A stretch of DNA of 64,000 nucleotides, taken from positions 41,791,981 to 41,855,980 of the forward strand of contig NC_088098.1 of assembly GCF_036370855.1 (NCBI RefSeq), in the 5' to 3' direction. Positions 28,216 through 41,400 of this stretch are shown one piece after another. The DNA comes from Dromaius novaehollandiae. Lineage: Eukaryota; Chordata; Aves; Casuariiformes; Dromaiidae. Numbering within the stretch: the stretch's first letter is position 1; the number at the start of each line of letters is the position of its first letter. The position numbers were made by a program, and so were the translations under genes. The notes beneath the pieces are model-generated. The model was not told the DNA's origin, did no database searches, and worked only from the letters and a program-made list of their open reading frames with translations.

Positions 28216-28229
28216 GTCTCCATGGCAAC
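28216..28229. promoter_or_regulatory. RFX X-box motif
   Basis: GTCTCCATGGCAAC, i.e. GTTGCCATGGAGAC on the minus strand, is a near-perfect imperfect-palindrome X-box bound by RFX factors. It lies in a stretch that is open in both strands (28122-28442) and may be a distal element. Confidence 0.45.
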
Positions 28230-29609
28230 AAAGGAGGCAATTCCACAAATCCAGCCGCTCATTATTTGAGACAGTTTGCTGTTTTCTCTGGAGAAGTGAG
28301 ACACTTTTTTAAAGTCTTGTCTAAGAAAATAATAATTGAATGGATGAAATCTGAAGCAAAAATAATTAAAGTGAAGCCCCTGTTTGGAAACAGGGTGCAT
28401 TTTGTGAACACTTACTGAGCCTTGTATTGGTTCTTTCTCCACTCCTAACCCACTGACTTATATTACTAACATTCTTTCTGTAGATATTTTTTTTGACAAA
28501 ATCTGACATAATTCAAACTCTCACTAAGAAAGAAATACTTGTAAGGTGAGGAAGAAAATGTATTAAATTTTTGTGCCTAAAACACCCAGCTTCCGGAAGA
28601 ACTCTGCGCTTCCCCAGTCAGTGACCCAAAGCACTGTCAAATGCAGTCAAGTGTGAGCTGTTAAGACACAGCACACAACCCTCAAGGAAATACAACCTTG
28701 TATTGCTAAACAAGGCCCGAAGTTCTGCTAAGTATTCTTTGTTTTAAGGGTTGTTTATTCTTCCGTGCTGCATTTGAGAAATCCACATCAAAGAAAGTTA
28801 TAACAATACAGACAGTAAAATAATGTTTCCTTGTCAATGACCTGGTTCTATCCATGGAAAAATACCCTCATAGGAAGGGTATTATCGAATTGAAGAACAT
28901 GGCATGTCTTCCATCATATTCTTCTCTAATTCTCTGAATGCAGGCAAGGCAAGGGGAAAAAAAAAGGATGAAATGTAAGCAGAAAATCTTTTAAGAAGAA
29001 TTGTTTCTTCCTATTATCACAATTTAAAATGCAGTACCACAATATATATATATTTCAGGTTTTGGTTCCAAACAACTTAAATTCATTTCATAGGTTTTAA
29101 AAGCTCACACTAGCAGTGATTTGAATAGAATTAGATCTCTGTAAGAACTTGTTACATTCTTCACAGTCTTCATATTTTGTTACATTACAATCCTGTTCAT
29201 GCCATGAAGACAGCCTTAATTTTATAACGTCACAAATGCTGAAAGCCTACCACCACCCCTTAGCAGAAAATGTACTGCTTGCACTATTGACTGCATTTCC
29301 TAGCTTAGAATAAAACCAGAGGGGCTGCACACAACTTCAGACCTGTTAGACCTGAATTTATCCACAACTTTTTCTTCTCAATGTTGTATCAGATTCTTTG
29401 ATCCTGGCAGTTTTAGCTAGATACTAGAATAAAGAAATCACAGTCTTCCCCAATAGAGAGGAAGTCTCAAATAGCAAATAGTGGCACAGCAGGGTCTTTC
29501 AGTAAAAAAAGCATTTGATAAAGAAAAGTGACACATGCAAATGGCAGGAGATTCTTGAGCAAGGCAGTGGCAGAAGGAGGGATGAAGCACTTGACTCTTT
29601 CTCTCCTTT

Positions 29610-29652
29610 GGGGGAAGGGAAGAGAAGGGAAAGGAAGGGAAGGGAAGGGAAG
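29610..29652 (+). repeat. (GGGAA)n pure purine tract
   Basis: Forty-three bases without a pyrimidine, ending in three consecutive GGGAA units. GGG tracts at 29627, 29637, 29642 and 29647 fit the four-tract G-quadruplex rule. Confidence 0.85.
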
Positions 29653-32600
29653 CCCTGATATATTACCCTGCAAGTGGTCCCAGACTTCCTAGGCTATTTT
29701 CTGGTGTGACAAAGGACTCATACACTGCTTCGTCTCTTCCCCCTTAGACTCTATTCCTTTTCCTCATCATGTGAATGACCATAAAAAAATTCTGCTACTC
29801 GAAGTGCCTCTCTCTGTTCTCCCTCTTCCCTGGACGTGATTTGTGGCTACGGGTTTCTAACTTGCTGAATGCAAAGAAACAAATATTCATTCAGACTGTA
29901 AATTTATTTACATTGCTTTGAAACGACACTTCTGCTTTCTCCCAAGAAAATATTGCTTGGGATGTACAAAGGAAACCTGGGATCACAACATTTCTGCTAA
30001 TACTGTACTTTACCATTTCTGCAAATACCAGATACAAGAAAGTTGTATTCATCTGCCTCTAAAGTGAGCTGAAATCTTCAAAACTAGGAGAGACGGTGGG
30101 TTTTGCTTTCACTCCTAGGTGCCCCAAAATGGATAAAAGCAGCAGGTTCTACAAAATGCTTTCTTATGCCAGTGTCACACCACCAGATTTGCCTTTCAAA
30201 GACATGGCCCTGGGTGTGTATAGCTGAGGTGAGACATTTGTTCCTCCACACCAGAGGGAAAGTGACTTAAGCTTATTACAAGATGTGCTCCCTGTGCACT
30301 GATGTACAGTATTTCCAGGCAGAGCAAGATGTCTCTAACTAGTTATCTGAAAAGGGGGAAGTAATGACAAATCAATGGTTCAACATAAATTGACTGCGTA
30401 TTTTCCTTGAGGTCATAAAAAATCTGTGTGTTCTGTATCACAGAGACAGCAAGGTCTTGACGCACTGTATTGGCGTTACCATCCTCATACACTAGCATAA
30501 AGAAATACAGCATGTGTATTTGGAGTTCTAGCAAACTTGCTTCTATTACCTGAAAATTACTGATGCATAAAATTAAGCACTATGCCCCACAAGATCTATC
30601 AGGCCTTCTGATCAGATCTTTGAACTGTCAGATCAAGAAATGAAAGACTGGAATGGCAGCAGAAAAGGTTAACAAAAGAAACAGAGGGGAGAAAATTTGG
30701 CACACTGGAAAAAAAAGGTGAAAATCCAATTACCTTCAATAGATCAAAGTTTTACTCTTGGAAACAATTCAACACAATAAAACTTATACCACCTACTTTA
30801 ACTATGACTAATCATCATAATCATACTTTTATTTTTTAAATCTTAATGTATCAGGATAATTTTAGTACTATTACTCCAAAGTACTCATGACAGAAATTTA
30901 ATTTTAGCAAAGGAAACTAAAAAATTCTGGTATTTTGTCATTAGAACATGTCTAGTGAATTTAAACACAATGGAAATATTTTTGTCACTTTATTCTCCAG
31001 GAGATATCAGACTTGTTATACTACATTAACATACAATGTGATAATGAGATCCTAATTCTAGAGATCATTGCTAGCTAGTACGACGTTTATGCCTTTTGCA
31101 ATCTATCCCTAACAGGTAATTGCCTGATCTCACATCAAGCTCTGCCCATACAGACTTCTCTCTTGATCCCTGTGACTACAAAGATGAAAGCTGGTGGATC
31201 CCACAATGGTGATTGAAGCCAGGGAGGTAAATTCACAGCACTAGTTTTCAGCCATTTTTTGCAAGGGTCATGCTGCACACATCAATAAATCACAAAGCAA
31301 GAATTGCAATAGTGATCAATTTAAAATGAGTCTGCTTCATTACATAGAGATTTCTCTTTGTTCTATGCTGAAAAAATGTGGAGGCCAAGAAAGCTGGCTT
31401 CACTGACTCGAAGATGAACCAAGAAGGAAATTGCTTGGTCTGGAAAAGATGTATTACCCTATGGTTCTTTGTGAAAACCGAGTGCTGTGAAGCTCTGTGG
31501 AAAAGGATTAACAATGGGAAAGTTTTTGAAGAAAAAAGTTGGTGCTCCTTCTATCTTGGAGGCCAGTAGAAAACTGACTAGCTACCAGAAACATCATGTA
31601 AGATTATTGGTTCCTTTTTCTGTTCCCCAGTGGTTAACCTTTGTTTGGCATTTACTTTTTCTCTGAGACAGGCGAAGGAAAGGCTTGGGTTCGTTCTTCA
31701 TGTGATGGCCAGAGCAGAAAAGCAGCCTCTTCAGTCTTGAATGTCGCTTTTCCTCACACCCGACACAACAATTCCGGGTTACGACAAGCCCAGTCAAAGC
31801 AATCTCACCTCCAATCTTCAGGCTGTGAAACTATACAACCAGTAGCGTATTAGAGGAAAAGGAAAAGTTTCTGGACATTACTAGTATTGCGTACTGCAAC
31901 AAAAGTAACAGCAGCCTTCAAAATAGGTGGCCAAACAAAGAGACACAATACTTCAGCTGTATGGCTTCAACTCTACAGCAGTTTCTTAACTGTTTTAAAC
32001 CTTTATATTATCCCTCTGTGCAAAGAACACAGTTACTGCCCTGCAACTGATAATTCTTAAGATGGATTAATTACTTTATGGACCCAAGGCAAAATCAGAT
32101 AATGAAAAGCATATGCTGTTTGCTGAGTACATTACATCTTCACATTTTAAATGATCCACACACACAGACTCATTTTATTCTGTCACTGCAGGTCAAAACA
32201 GATATTGAAGACTCCCTTGTATAACGTGTTATTCTGAAATTGGTAATTCTAAAATAATTGTATTCATTTTGTGGAGGTATACCAGGGAAAAAAAATCATT
32301 ACTGGCTACTATTTATCAATCATTCTGCTATTTAAAATGTATCATTAGAACTACTGGAATGCAAATATATAACATCAGATTCAAATGCACCACGAATGGA
32401 ACAAAGTGTGTGCAATATGCAGGCTGAAATGTGTTTCTGTAGATCATTTGAGAAACAGTAGTGAATAACTCATACATAACATAAAGCAGGATTATTATTT
32501 ATTTTTTGCCCCACTCTCTCCTACTAGGTCACTAAGGGATCGGTTCTGCTGGATGCAATTCAAGGCAAAAGGTCCAAACCATGCAGGCAGCGCAGTGCCT

Positions 32601-34369
32601 GAGCAAGCATCGCTCCCAGCTGTTCTGTTCTCCCCTTAACGTTAGCAGATTTGCAGTATCTTTCAGGGAGGAGTTCACAGAGAGGAGCTGGGATGGCTGC
32701 TAGCCTACTCTCTCCTCCTCTTCAAAGTGTGACTCCCTGAGCATGGCACGATCTGGTTCACTTGACAGATGCTAAATTGCAAAGTTGTGTAGGCCCTCCA
32801 CATCACCACAAACGTGCCTCCCTTCCTCTCCATATGAACTACTTTACTTTCCTAAATAAGGCTCTAGCCTACAGAGTCCAACCACAAATAATCACAATTA
32901 GCCTCTGTGGGGGTCAAAAACCTGCAATTCCTAGAATTCAAATTCAGTAGTCTACCAGGATTCTCTTTTCAAAAGGCTGTCTGGCACGAAACCTAACATT
33001 TAAAAAATGCTTACCATGATATAAAAGATTTCCTCTTGTACATATATTGTCATTGTTAGAATACTGCTGCAGCTCCAGCAAACAAAATCCCTTCAATTAT
33101 GTTTTTCGCCAAGACTTTTTCCATAGTATGGAAGCAATTGCGGTATTTATCAATCAGATGATGTAAACAGGTTCTTGGTAAAGACTTCCCTTGGAAAACA
33201 TCCATGCACTCATGAGACTCATAAGAAAGTAAGATCTATATATATATGAAGTTCATTTTGTCTGAGGAAAAGAGCAGTTAAAAAAAAAAAAACCCAACGC
33301 CCCAAACCCTGCATAAATGCCTGTGTTCTTTTTAAAATTTCATGATTGCCTTTATTCATCATAAATCTACAATATGAAAGTATCAGACCTCATAAACAAG
33401 CTAGCAAGCCATTTTAAAACCATTGTTTATTTTTTGCAACTTTGTATTATTTTGCTAGGATTGCAAGCTCCCTGATTAGAAAGTGTACTCTAGCACTGCA
33501 CTTTATCTCTTGAAGTGTTATAAACATACTACTTCCTCAGTATGTATTTTGCATATAACAAATATTATCAAGTCATGATCATTTGAACTAAGCTACAAAA
33601 ATTTATAATTCTGTGATCTAACTCATCATCTGTCAGGATGAAGAATAAGATGTAATACTACTGAGCTGAATGAACTTCTTTTTGAATAAGGAAATTGTTA
33701 GATATAACTTTTAGAATAATCTTGGCACAGTAGATACCATTTTTTTAAAATATTCAGTGATAAAACCTCTTCCCCACTCCTTTGATATTATACCTTAATT
33801 CTCCAGTGTGATGTAATGGATTTTAAAAAAACAATTAAAAATATATACTTCAGGATTTTTAGGTGCTGCAATTGTAAAAGCTATTACTATTTTTACGTGG
33901 AGTATCACTACATATTTATGATGCTCATTACTTTCATAATGCTAAATGGACTGCATTTATGCACATAAATTAGTACTTCTAAATTTTCATTTTTATTACA
34001 TGTATACATCACACAGCTGTATAGATTAATGAAAGATTTCCTTTTATGTTCAAGAGAGAGGAAGAAATGAAGGCTAGTAGAAATGAATATCAATAAGAAA
34101 TTGTAGAAAATCAATAGAGGAAATTAAAGGATAAAAAGAAAGGTCTATAGCTGGCAGTAAAGAAAATAAGACTACTTTAAGGTCTATTTAGAACAAAAGG
34201 ATTCCTATCAATGCGATTTCATGAATACTGTCAGTGAAAAGAAAAATCATAAAAGGCCCCAATCTTCAATTACCGTTTCCACTCACTACCAAAGGAAAAA
34301 CCAAAATGTCAAAAATACTGCCTGTTTCGCATTCCAAAAATTATTACTAAGCAGGCTAGTAGATGGCTA

Positions 34370-34700
34370 AAAAGATGTTGGGCTCAGAGGGTAGGGGAAC
34401 ATGGAAGCCCACCTGGAGGCCAGTACCAAGTGGAGCACCACAGGGGCCCAGCCTGGCATCCAGCATGTTTAATATCTTTCCTAAAGAGCTGGAGGAGAAG
34501 ATGGAGCGCATTCTCCTAAGTTCGTAGGTGACACCAAACTGGGATACGAATCGGTGCGCTTGAAGGCAGGGCTGCCATTCAGATGGACCTAGTCCTGCTG
34601 GAGGAGTGAACCAGCAGGAACCTGATGAAATTTATCATGGACAAATGCAAAGTCCTGCTGCTGGGAAGGAAGAACCTGATACCACACCGTATTATCCAAC
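34370..34700 (+). mobile_element. CR1-type LINE fragment (reverse transcriptase C-terminal part), decayed
   Basis: Conceptual reading of the plus strand gives a degenerate copy of the CR1 ORF2 stretch. Order of landmarks: a GP(V)LF-like segment with MFNIF, an acidic EELEEKMER segment, a TKLG-like segment (here TPNWD) after a broken FADD, and a DLxxLExWxxxNxMKFxxDKCK-like segment seen at DNA level as aaatttatcatggacaaatg. Stops and frame breaks are present, so the copy is dead. The ends are approximate. CR1 is the dominant LINE of birds and is also present in other reptiles. Confidence 0.75.
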
Positions 34701-37700
34701 TCCGAATCTGAACGCAGAACGCCCTGGTCTGGGCAAAAACGCCCATTCTACAATCCAGAGTGACTTCAAGCAACAAGAAAATCTCAGTCTTTTTGTAATT
34801 TACATTGAGCTGTGAAAACCAGCAGCAGGATAGACCCAGTAACATGATGAATTTTGCTCTGCAGAGAGATCAGCTGGTGCCACCTTTCCCTGGGTTGATC
34901 TGCAGGCTGCAGACCTCCCTCTGCAGCCCTGTCACCGGCTCTGCCCACTCTCTCCAGGGCTCTGCTGCCTGTGCACTGGAGAGCCACGGGCCAGCTCGGG
35001 TATGGCACAGTTCTGTAACCTGCCCACATGCTGCTGAGAAAGTGTGGGGAGAAAGTCTGTGAAGAGAGGGAAAAGGGAGAAGTCCCACCCAAGTGCAGGA
35101 TTGTTGAGGCAGGATTATTAGTAGCTCAAAGATGCAAGGAAGAAAACACCAGCATGGAAGGGTTTAAAATCCTAAAGGCAGAGAAAAAAAAAGGAAAAAG
35201 AAAAAAAAGAAAAAAAAAAAAAGCAAGGAGGCAGTCAGGCTGGTCTGGCTGGTTGGGAACTAGCTGTAAAGCACTGGGTCAAGTTGTCTGTGTCCTCATG
35301 TCAATGGAGCTGGTGGCAGATGGCAACTCACAGAGTGGAAGATCCATCATAGGGACAGACCTGCAGCAACCGACCCTTCCTCCTGCCTGGGCTGGCCCAG
35401 CCTCCCAGCAAAGACTCACCAGAGGTGGTGAGCACAGCAACACAGCCCAACAGCTCATTAAATACTGGCCCTCTCTTTTACATTTTTGCTTTACATTTTA
35501 AAGCTATGTATATCCTCACCACAGAGTGTCTTTCTACCTGGTTAAAGACACCCGAGTGAACCAACCCGAAGAGGAGCCAAAACAATGCTGCCGAACCAGA
35601 ATCCCTTGGGCTGAGGGCAAGCACTGCCGTGTCTCATAGATGCCCTGATATTTGCCTGGACTCTGCTTACATTAGCAAGTCATGTTCTCCCCCTGGTGAC
35701 AGGTAGTGTTCCTGAGCTGAAACAGGACCTCTGTTTAGATTAAGCAGCATAAATATATACGTAAGCTGTTACGGTAAAAGGCTCTTTCATCCAACAAAGA
35801 AATGGCAAGGTATGGCCGAAGTTGTAACTGGACAACTTACAATTAAAAATAAGGGAAACATACGAACACTTCACGAAAGTTTCCCATGGATCCTCTATGC
35901 CAGAACTAATTTCAGACTAAGACTGGTTGTTTTAAGAAAGAAGAGCCCAGCTTCAAATAATGATCAATTCAGGGAAGTCTTACAGGCTTTGTTAAACTGA
36001 TCTATTGGTTTTGATGTTAACGTTCCTTCTTTTTTTACCTTCATTAATCTATGAATTGCTGTCTCCTGACAAAACTCAGCTCCATGCCTCCACCCAGTGG
36101 ACTTTTCTTAACAAAGAATGAAAAGAGCCTCTGAAAAGTGCTTGCACGGATGCAATAAAAGTGGAAGCATGGCAGCAGCAAGTTATTTCTTTCCATATTT
36201 TCTGTGGAGTGACTCAACTGAAAAGTAGATATGTGCTGGATTTTACCCTTTGATACTAAGTTACCACAAATGTGAGATCTCCTTAAAAATTATCTTCGTA
36301 ATATATTTGCTGTTGCTATAGAAACAGTCATTGGGAACAGGCAAATGTGGTTGGAACCAGGGAGAAATTAAATTTCAGTTTTCTTTTTTTATCTGAAAGT
36401 TGAAATTAGTTTCAGGTTTTCAGATAAATACAAAACAGACTATAGCACTGTTTTTTGGAAAGAAATAACCTTTTGTTTTTGCAATACATATTTTCCACAC
36501 TCAAACTAAAATCTGGCTCTTGAATATTAGAAACACAGTAAAGTATCATAGAGCAAAAAACCAGCATCACCAGTCTGTTCACCACTTTAGCACGTGAAAA
36601 AATAAAAAGACAACCTCAGAAAAATCTTTTGAATATGTTTTGTGGAGTTCAGTACATATCACCTCCCAGCTCTGGCAAAATTTTGAATTTTCTATAAACA
36701 GTATTTTATATTAAAATCTTTTTTTGAAAACTAAGATTTTGATTCATACAAATGCTAATGCTTTTTAAAGTGACTAAGTGAATTGCTGATGATGATGGAA
36801 AATGTTGAAGACTGACATTTTTACATGAGAAGCTGCAGACTTAAAAATATATATATATATATTTTCTACTATTTTTTTTGCCAGTTAAGGTTATTTAGCT
36901 ACCTGCAGTGGCAACCCTGTTTTAAACTGAAAGAAATGTTGTGGCTATACATGCTAAAATACATGTGATGAAAGAAGTTCTACGAGTGTAAACTTCTTAG
37001 CTAAACTATAAACTGTCTTTTTTTTAAAATCAATAGATTCAAGACTAAAGCCATAGCTAGAGAACATAGCAGAGACAGAAAGCAACTATAAAGTGCTTCA
37101 AGGATTGCCATGCATTTTGACTATTGATGCTGGCAAGCAAACAGGGACCTCTCTCGGGAGAGATGTTTATCTTAATGATATGAAATCAAATTTTTAAGGG
37201 GAATATACATTTAGCTTGTGCTCTAAAGCTCTTAAGTAACAAAACGTATTGGTTTTTCAACAAGAGCCATTAGGTTAGCCAGAACTTGAGTTATTTAATG
37301 TGAAAGAACTTGCTCTGCCCTTACTACCAAGCAGTAGTATTTTAGAAGATTTACATATATATGCACTGATTTAGTAAAGCAATGGTTCATCTGAACCTGT
37401 ATTTTGAAAATTGTTTACCTCAAGAGACACAGAGTTGCCAAGAGTTCTCCCATTATTCAGTTATTTTCTTAGGTGTGATAGTAAAGCTACAGTTTAGATT
37501 ATATGTAACGTAAGGAACATACACGCTTTAAATTACTATTTCAAAGATGTTTGTTGATGCATTTGTCTGCTCCCCTGAATAAGAACAACATATCTGAGGC
37601 AGAAGTGGCATATTCCATATGCTTACCTCTTGCGGATGACTTTCCACTAATTAATCTGGCATATTAATGCATATTTTAAAATAGCCAAAGAACTCTTCAG

Positions 37701-38005
37701 ACTGCCTCTCTGAAAAAGTTCATAAAATGTTAAACTTGAATTTTCTTTTTCGAAGTACTGCTATATTCTTTACCTAAATATAGGTATATTCTCAGACAAC
37801 CTTAGGTGTTTAGCTAATATTCATGGGTAATTGTAGGAAATTACATAGCATGGGAGTAATAGCTTGCTAAAAAACTGGAAGAAGGATGGATTCATGGCCA
37901 AACATAGAATCACGTAACTTAATTGGCCTATATTTGACACTAGACAGGAAAACTAGCTTAGCAAAAAACCACACACTTTCAAAAATGCATCAAAATTTTT
38001 ATATG

Positions 38006-38008
<3 letters not shown>
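34701..38008. other. Intergenic, no gene seen
   Basis: The first 800 bases are GC-richer than their surroundings and may be unrecognised repeat sequence next to the CR1 fragment. A CTCF-like motif lies at 35686-35700 and an RFX-like GTTGCTATAGAAAC at 36312-36325. Confidence 0.6.
35181..35222 (+). repeat. A-rich tract
   Basis: Long A runs interrupted by single or double G. A chance open frame of lysines crosses it. Confidence 0.85.
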
Positions 38009-38055
<47 letters not shown>

Positions 38056-38059
38056 AAAA
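38009..38059 (+). repeat. (AC)n microsatellite with A-tail
   Basis: About 21 uninterrupted AC units (38009-38050) followed by a run of nine A. Confidence 0.95.
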
Positions 38060-39088
38060 GAATTTGTTTTGATATTTTGTGCATTTTTCCCCAAGACTGA
38101 TTTCAGCCTTTTCTACTGGGTCGAGTTTGTTTGCAGTTGTTCTGGGATGAGGGAGGACACATCTTCATTCAAATAGAAGACACAAAGGTGACACAGATTA
38201 TCTTTATTATTTTCATACTGTTCTGAACCTCCAAGCCCTTAAGTGTGTGCTTCACCATACTACATTTGACTTTAATGGCTGTACTCACTGTAGCACAAAT
38301 AAGGTAGTACGTAAATGTTTTCAGGACTGAAGCCTTACTTTCTAAGATTCCCTTTTGTTTTGAATCTTCAAGCAAAAAAACAAGCAACCAACCAGCCAAA
38401 GAAACCCACAACAGCAGCAAACCAGATGGTATAATAAAAAATTTTAGCAGAAGATGCAGGGGGGTCAGGAGATACTGAGGCATACAATTTTGTCAGATCT
38501 ACAAATGAAAACTGGAATATGAATTGCATTTTTTCATATTCCAAGTTTCACTGAACCTGAAAAACTAGCTAGATGAAAATTTAGACAATGCAGATATGCC
38601 TGAAAGTGAATATATTCCCTGCAGCAGAAATCTCCGCAATTAATAAATTATCAACGAAGTCCATGGACTGTTCAGCAACAGATGATACAGGTTTGAGGCA
38701 ACAGTGACCAGCAAATGTAAGCTCAGATCTAGGACTCGGTTGGAAAATGACCTAGATTTTGACACAAAGATGTATTTTATATAGTGCTTACTCTACAAAT
38801 GAATTTATCAAACGACTACACGAGTCGGTAAAAGCTTAAGAAGTCACCAAACTCGACCATAAGCTAAGTGGACAGACAGGAATAGCAAAGTAGTGTTTGT
38901 ATTCAGCTCTCCAAGAAATCCTGGAGAACTGTAAAAATACTAGATTTATACTCCTAGAACATGAAATCCTCCCTAGTAATATTAGCAGATAAGCTACAGC
39001 CCAATCTGTAGTACAAGTTTGACACATCTCTCTTTCCTACCTGGTCTTTGTCAATGTTCCAACCAACTTTGCTTATTTTCTTCAAAAG

Positions 39089-39114
39089 TATTATTTATTT
39101 ATTTATTTATTATA
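39089..39114 (+). repeat. (ATTT)n tract
   Basis: Five or so ATTT units. Confidence 0.8.
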
Positions 39115-39433
39115 ATATTGTTTCTGAAAAACATAGAGCATTTTGAAACACAGTATTTTGAAATTTTAGTGGCTGCATTTTGAAAAAACAGGGCATGAAG
39201 AACCCCTAGCTCTAAGTTCTCCCAAATTCAGAGGTTCAAAATCTGAACACAGATCTAAGTTTAAAATTGATTGTAATGGATGTTGGGCAAACCTGAAGAT
39301 ACTAGAAAAAGAAAACAAAATTAAAAAAATTCATTCTTTTCTCTTCTGCTGCCCTTTTCCTAGCTACCATTTATTTTATCTTCTGTAGATACCAATTTTT
39401 AAATTCTTATTTGGTGGAAGGTGACAAAATCAA

Positions 39434-39476
39434 ATAATATACATATGTATTTACATATATATGTATATTATTATGC

Positions 39477-39527
<51 letters not shown>

Positions 39528-39530
39528 TGT
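39434..39530. repeat. (TA)n/(CA)n tract forming a long palindrome
   Basis: An AT-rich microsatellite. The core 39484-39519 is about 18 TA units, flanked by GT on the left and CA on the right. CATGTGTGTATA... is answered by ...TATACACACACATG, making 39476-39529 a near-perfect inverted repeat. Confidence 0.85.
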
Positions 39531-40385
39531 GGCATCATCTAACTGTATAGATGGTGTCTATTTGAATGCCATAATATTGTTGAGGTGTTTCCACACTTAA
39601 TATGAATGAGGAAAAGCCAACATCCAGTTACTGGGATTTTGTTTAACTTGCAAAAATAAAATTGCCTTAGAGTTGAAAACTTAGCATAGGAAGTTTCAAT
39701 CTTGAGGAAAATATTTGCAGAAATAGTAAGTGAATGAAAACCAGGGGTTTTGTGTAGACCAACCCTCTCTACATGCATTTGTGGTAATGGGCTGACCTTT
39801 CATTTGACAGTTCCACAGCAGGGCAGTCCACGTCTGGCTGCCTCTTTCAAAGGAATCAATAAAAACATACTAGTTGACTTGAAGTGAAGCCCTATGAAAA
39901 TGTTGTATGTAGGGGGCAAAACGTTAACTATTTGGGGACTGCCTAGCTGCTATTTCGAAAGGCATGACAAAAACTCTGAATGCCTCAGGCAAGAAAAGGC
40001 AGTTTAGGGGAACACTTCCATCCCAGTCCAGGAAGAGGAACAAGATCTCTTCCTTCACACTGGTAAAAGAAATGGTAAATACACTTCTGATCTCCCGTCA
40101 CTTTTATTGCCCTTAGCCCGTATGCCTAATAGCAAAACTAATCCATAAAAAAATCTCTCCTTTCACATTCAATAGCCCGTTGCTAACTTTAAAGAACTGT
40201 TTACTATTTATTAATAGAGCACTGAAAATAAAAGGCAATGAAGTGAAAAGCTTTTCAGTCTCTAATTTATTTGCAACTGTTACTGATGCAAAACACTGTA
40301 GTCTTCAGCAGAGACTTCGACTTTTGTGGACCAGGCATAATATCACAAATGTATGAGAGAGAGATTCATACACTGCAAACCTGGA

Positions 40386-40520
40386 AGTCCTACAGCAATC
40401 ATCTACTCTGACATTTTGTACAGCACAGGCCAAAGACTCTCGATCATTTTTGTATCAAGTTCATTATTTTTAGGAGACTACAACTTTTTGAGAAAGATCT
40501 AATCCAAACTGACTGATAGG
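40386..40520 (+). repeat. Ancient LINE-tail-like repeat (CR1/L3 type)
   Basis: The stretch with atcatctactctgac, ttttgtacagcacaggcc, tgtatcaagttcatta and gagaaagatctaatcc matches, as I remember it, a dispersed reptile repeat with the order TCATCTAGTCTGACCTC, TGTATAACACAGGCCA, TGTATCAAG and GAAAGAxATCCAATC. It is strongly diverged. The family name is uncertain. Confidence 0.45.
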
Positions 40521-41364
40521 CATGTTTCTAGCTGTTTCTACAGATTTTTTACAGCTGCCTATGGTCCAAGGTACCTTAATTTTACTCTTGCAAAAACATA
40601 TTCTGAGAAAGTAAAAATTTCTGACAATCTTACCTGCTCATTGCAGTTTCAGGTGAAGCTTAATTTTTTTTTCTTCAGTGTCAAGTTTTTCCTTAAATGT
40701 TTATTCTAACTTTGCTATAATCTTATTTTTGTTTTCTGAATCCAGCTCCAAAACCAAGAAAGGTAATGACCTAGAGGAGTTTAAAAACACAGCCCCAGAA
40801 TCTTCAGACAGTTAAAACTAAAAAAAACTAAAAAAAAAAAAAAAGCTACTGTGAAAATTGGGCATATACGTGTTTTTTGAAAAACACCTCTACCTTTCAG
40901 AACCCTGGAAGTTGGTAACGACCTTTTTGTTTTCATCATATACTGAGTACTAAACGTAGATAAACCTTCTACTCAACCTTAGGATTCCATTAGGTGTGAA
41001 GGTTGAAGGCATGCGCAATGTTCAGAATCTATTTCAAATTTAAAACTTCTGTGAAAAATTCCTCCTGCTTTCTATTTACAACCAATACTTGCCCAGCATT
41101 CCCTCAGAAAATGTATTTAATTCTAACAGTGACTGACAATGCACTCAAAAAAATCTGGTGTTTGAGAAAGCTTCCAACATGGTATCCTCAGTAATGATCA
41201 TAATGTCGAGTCTGGCCATGCCTGCTGGATACCACCACATAACTGCCCATCTGCTTTTGTGGTGCAGTCAGGGTCAGGTGTAGTATAATGAATAACAAGT
41301 ACCATGTCAGAGGTAAATACTAATCAGGAGACTTAGGTTCTGATTTAAGAAAAAAAATAAGAGG

Positions 41365-41400
41365 TTAGAGGATGGACTAGGTGACCTTGTATTCTGCTTT
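41365..41400 (+). repeat. Possible CR1 3' end remnant
   Basis: GGATGGACTAGGTGACCTTG resembles the CR1 3' UTR motif TTGGACTAGATGACCTTTGA. It is very short, so this could be chance. Confidence 0.3.

Larger units (their letters stand above)
28021..34369. other. Intergenic, no gene seen
   Basis: AT-rich spacer with the X-box at 28216 and the GGGAA tract at 29610. No exon-like frame recognised. Confidence 0.65.

Noticed and set aside
34606-34815. 69-codon open frame over the CR1 fragment
   Set aside because: It is part of the decayed CR1 copy, not an independent gene.
35028-35501. 157-codon open frame with a lysine-rich block
   Set aside because: The lysines come from the A-rich tract; no conserved sequence on either side.
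38009-38059. Repeat array as a possible CRISPR
   Set aside because: Plain dinucleotide microsatellite; no spacers; vertebrate DNA.
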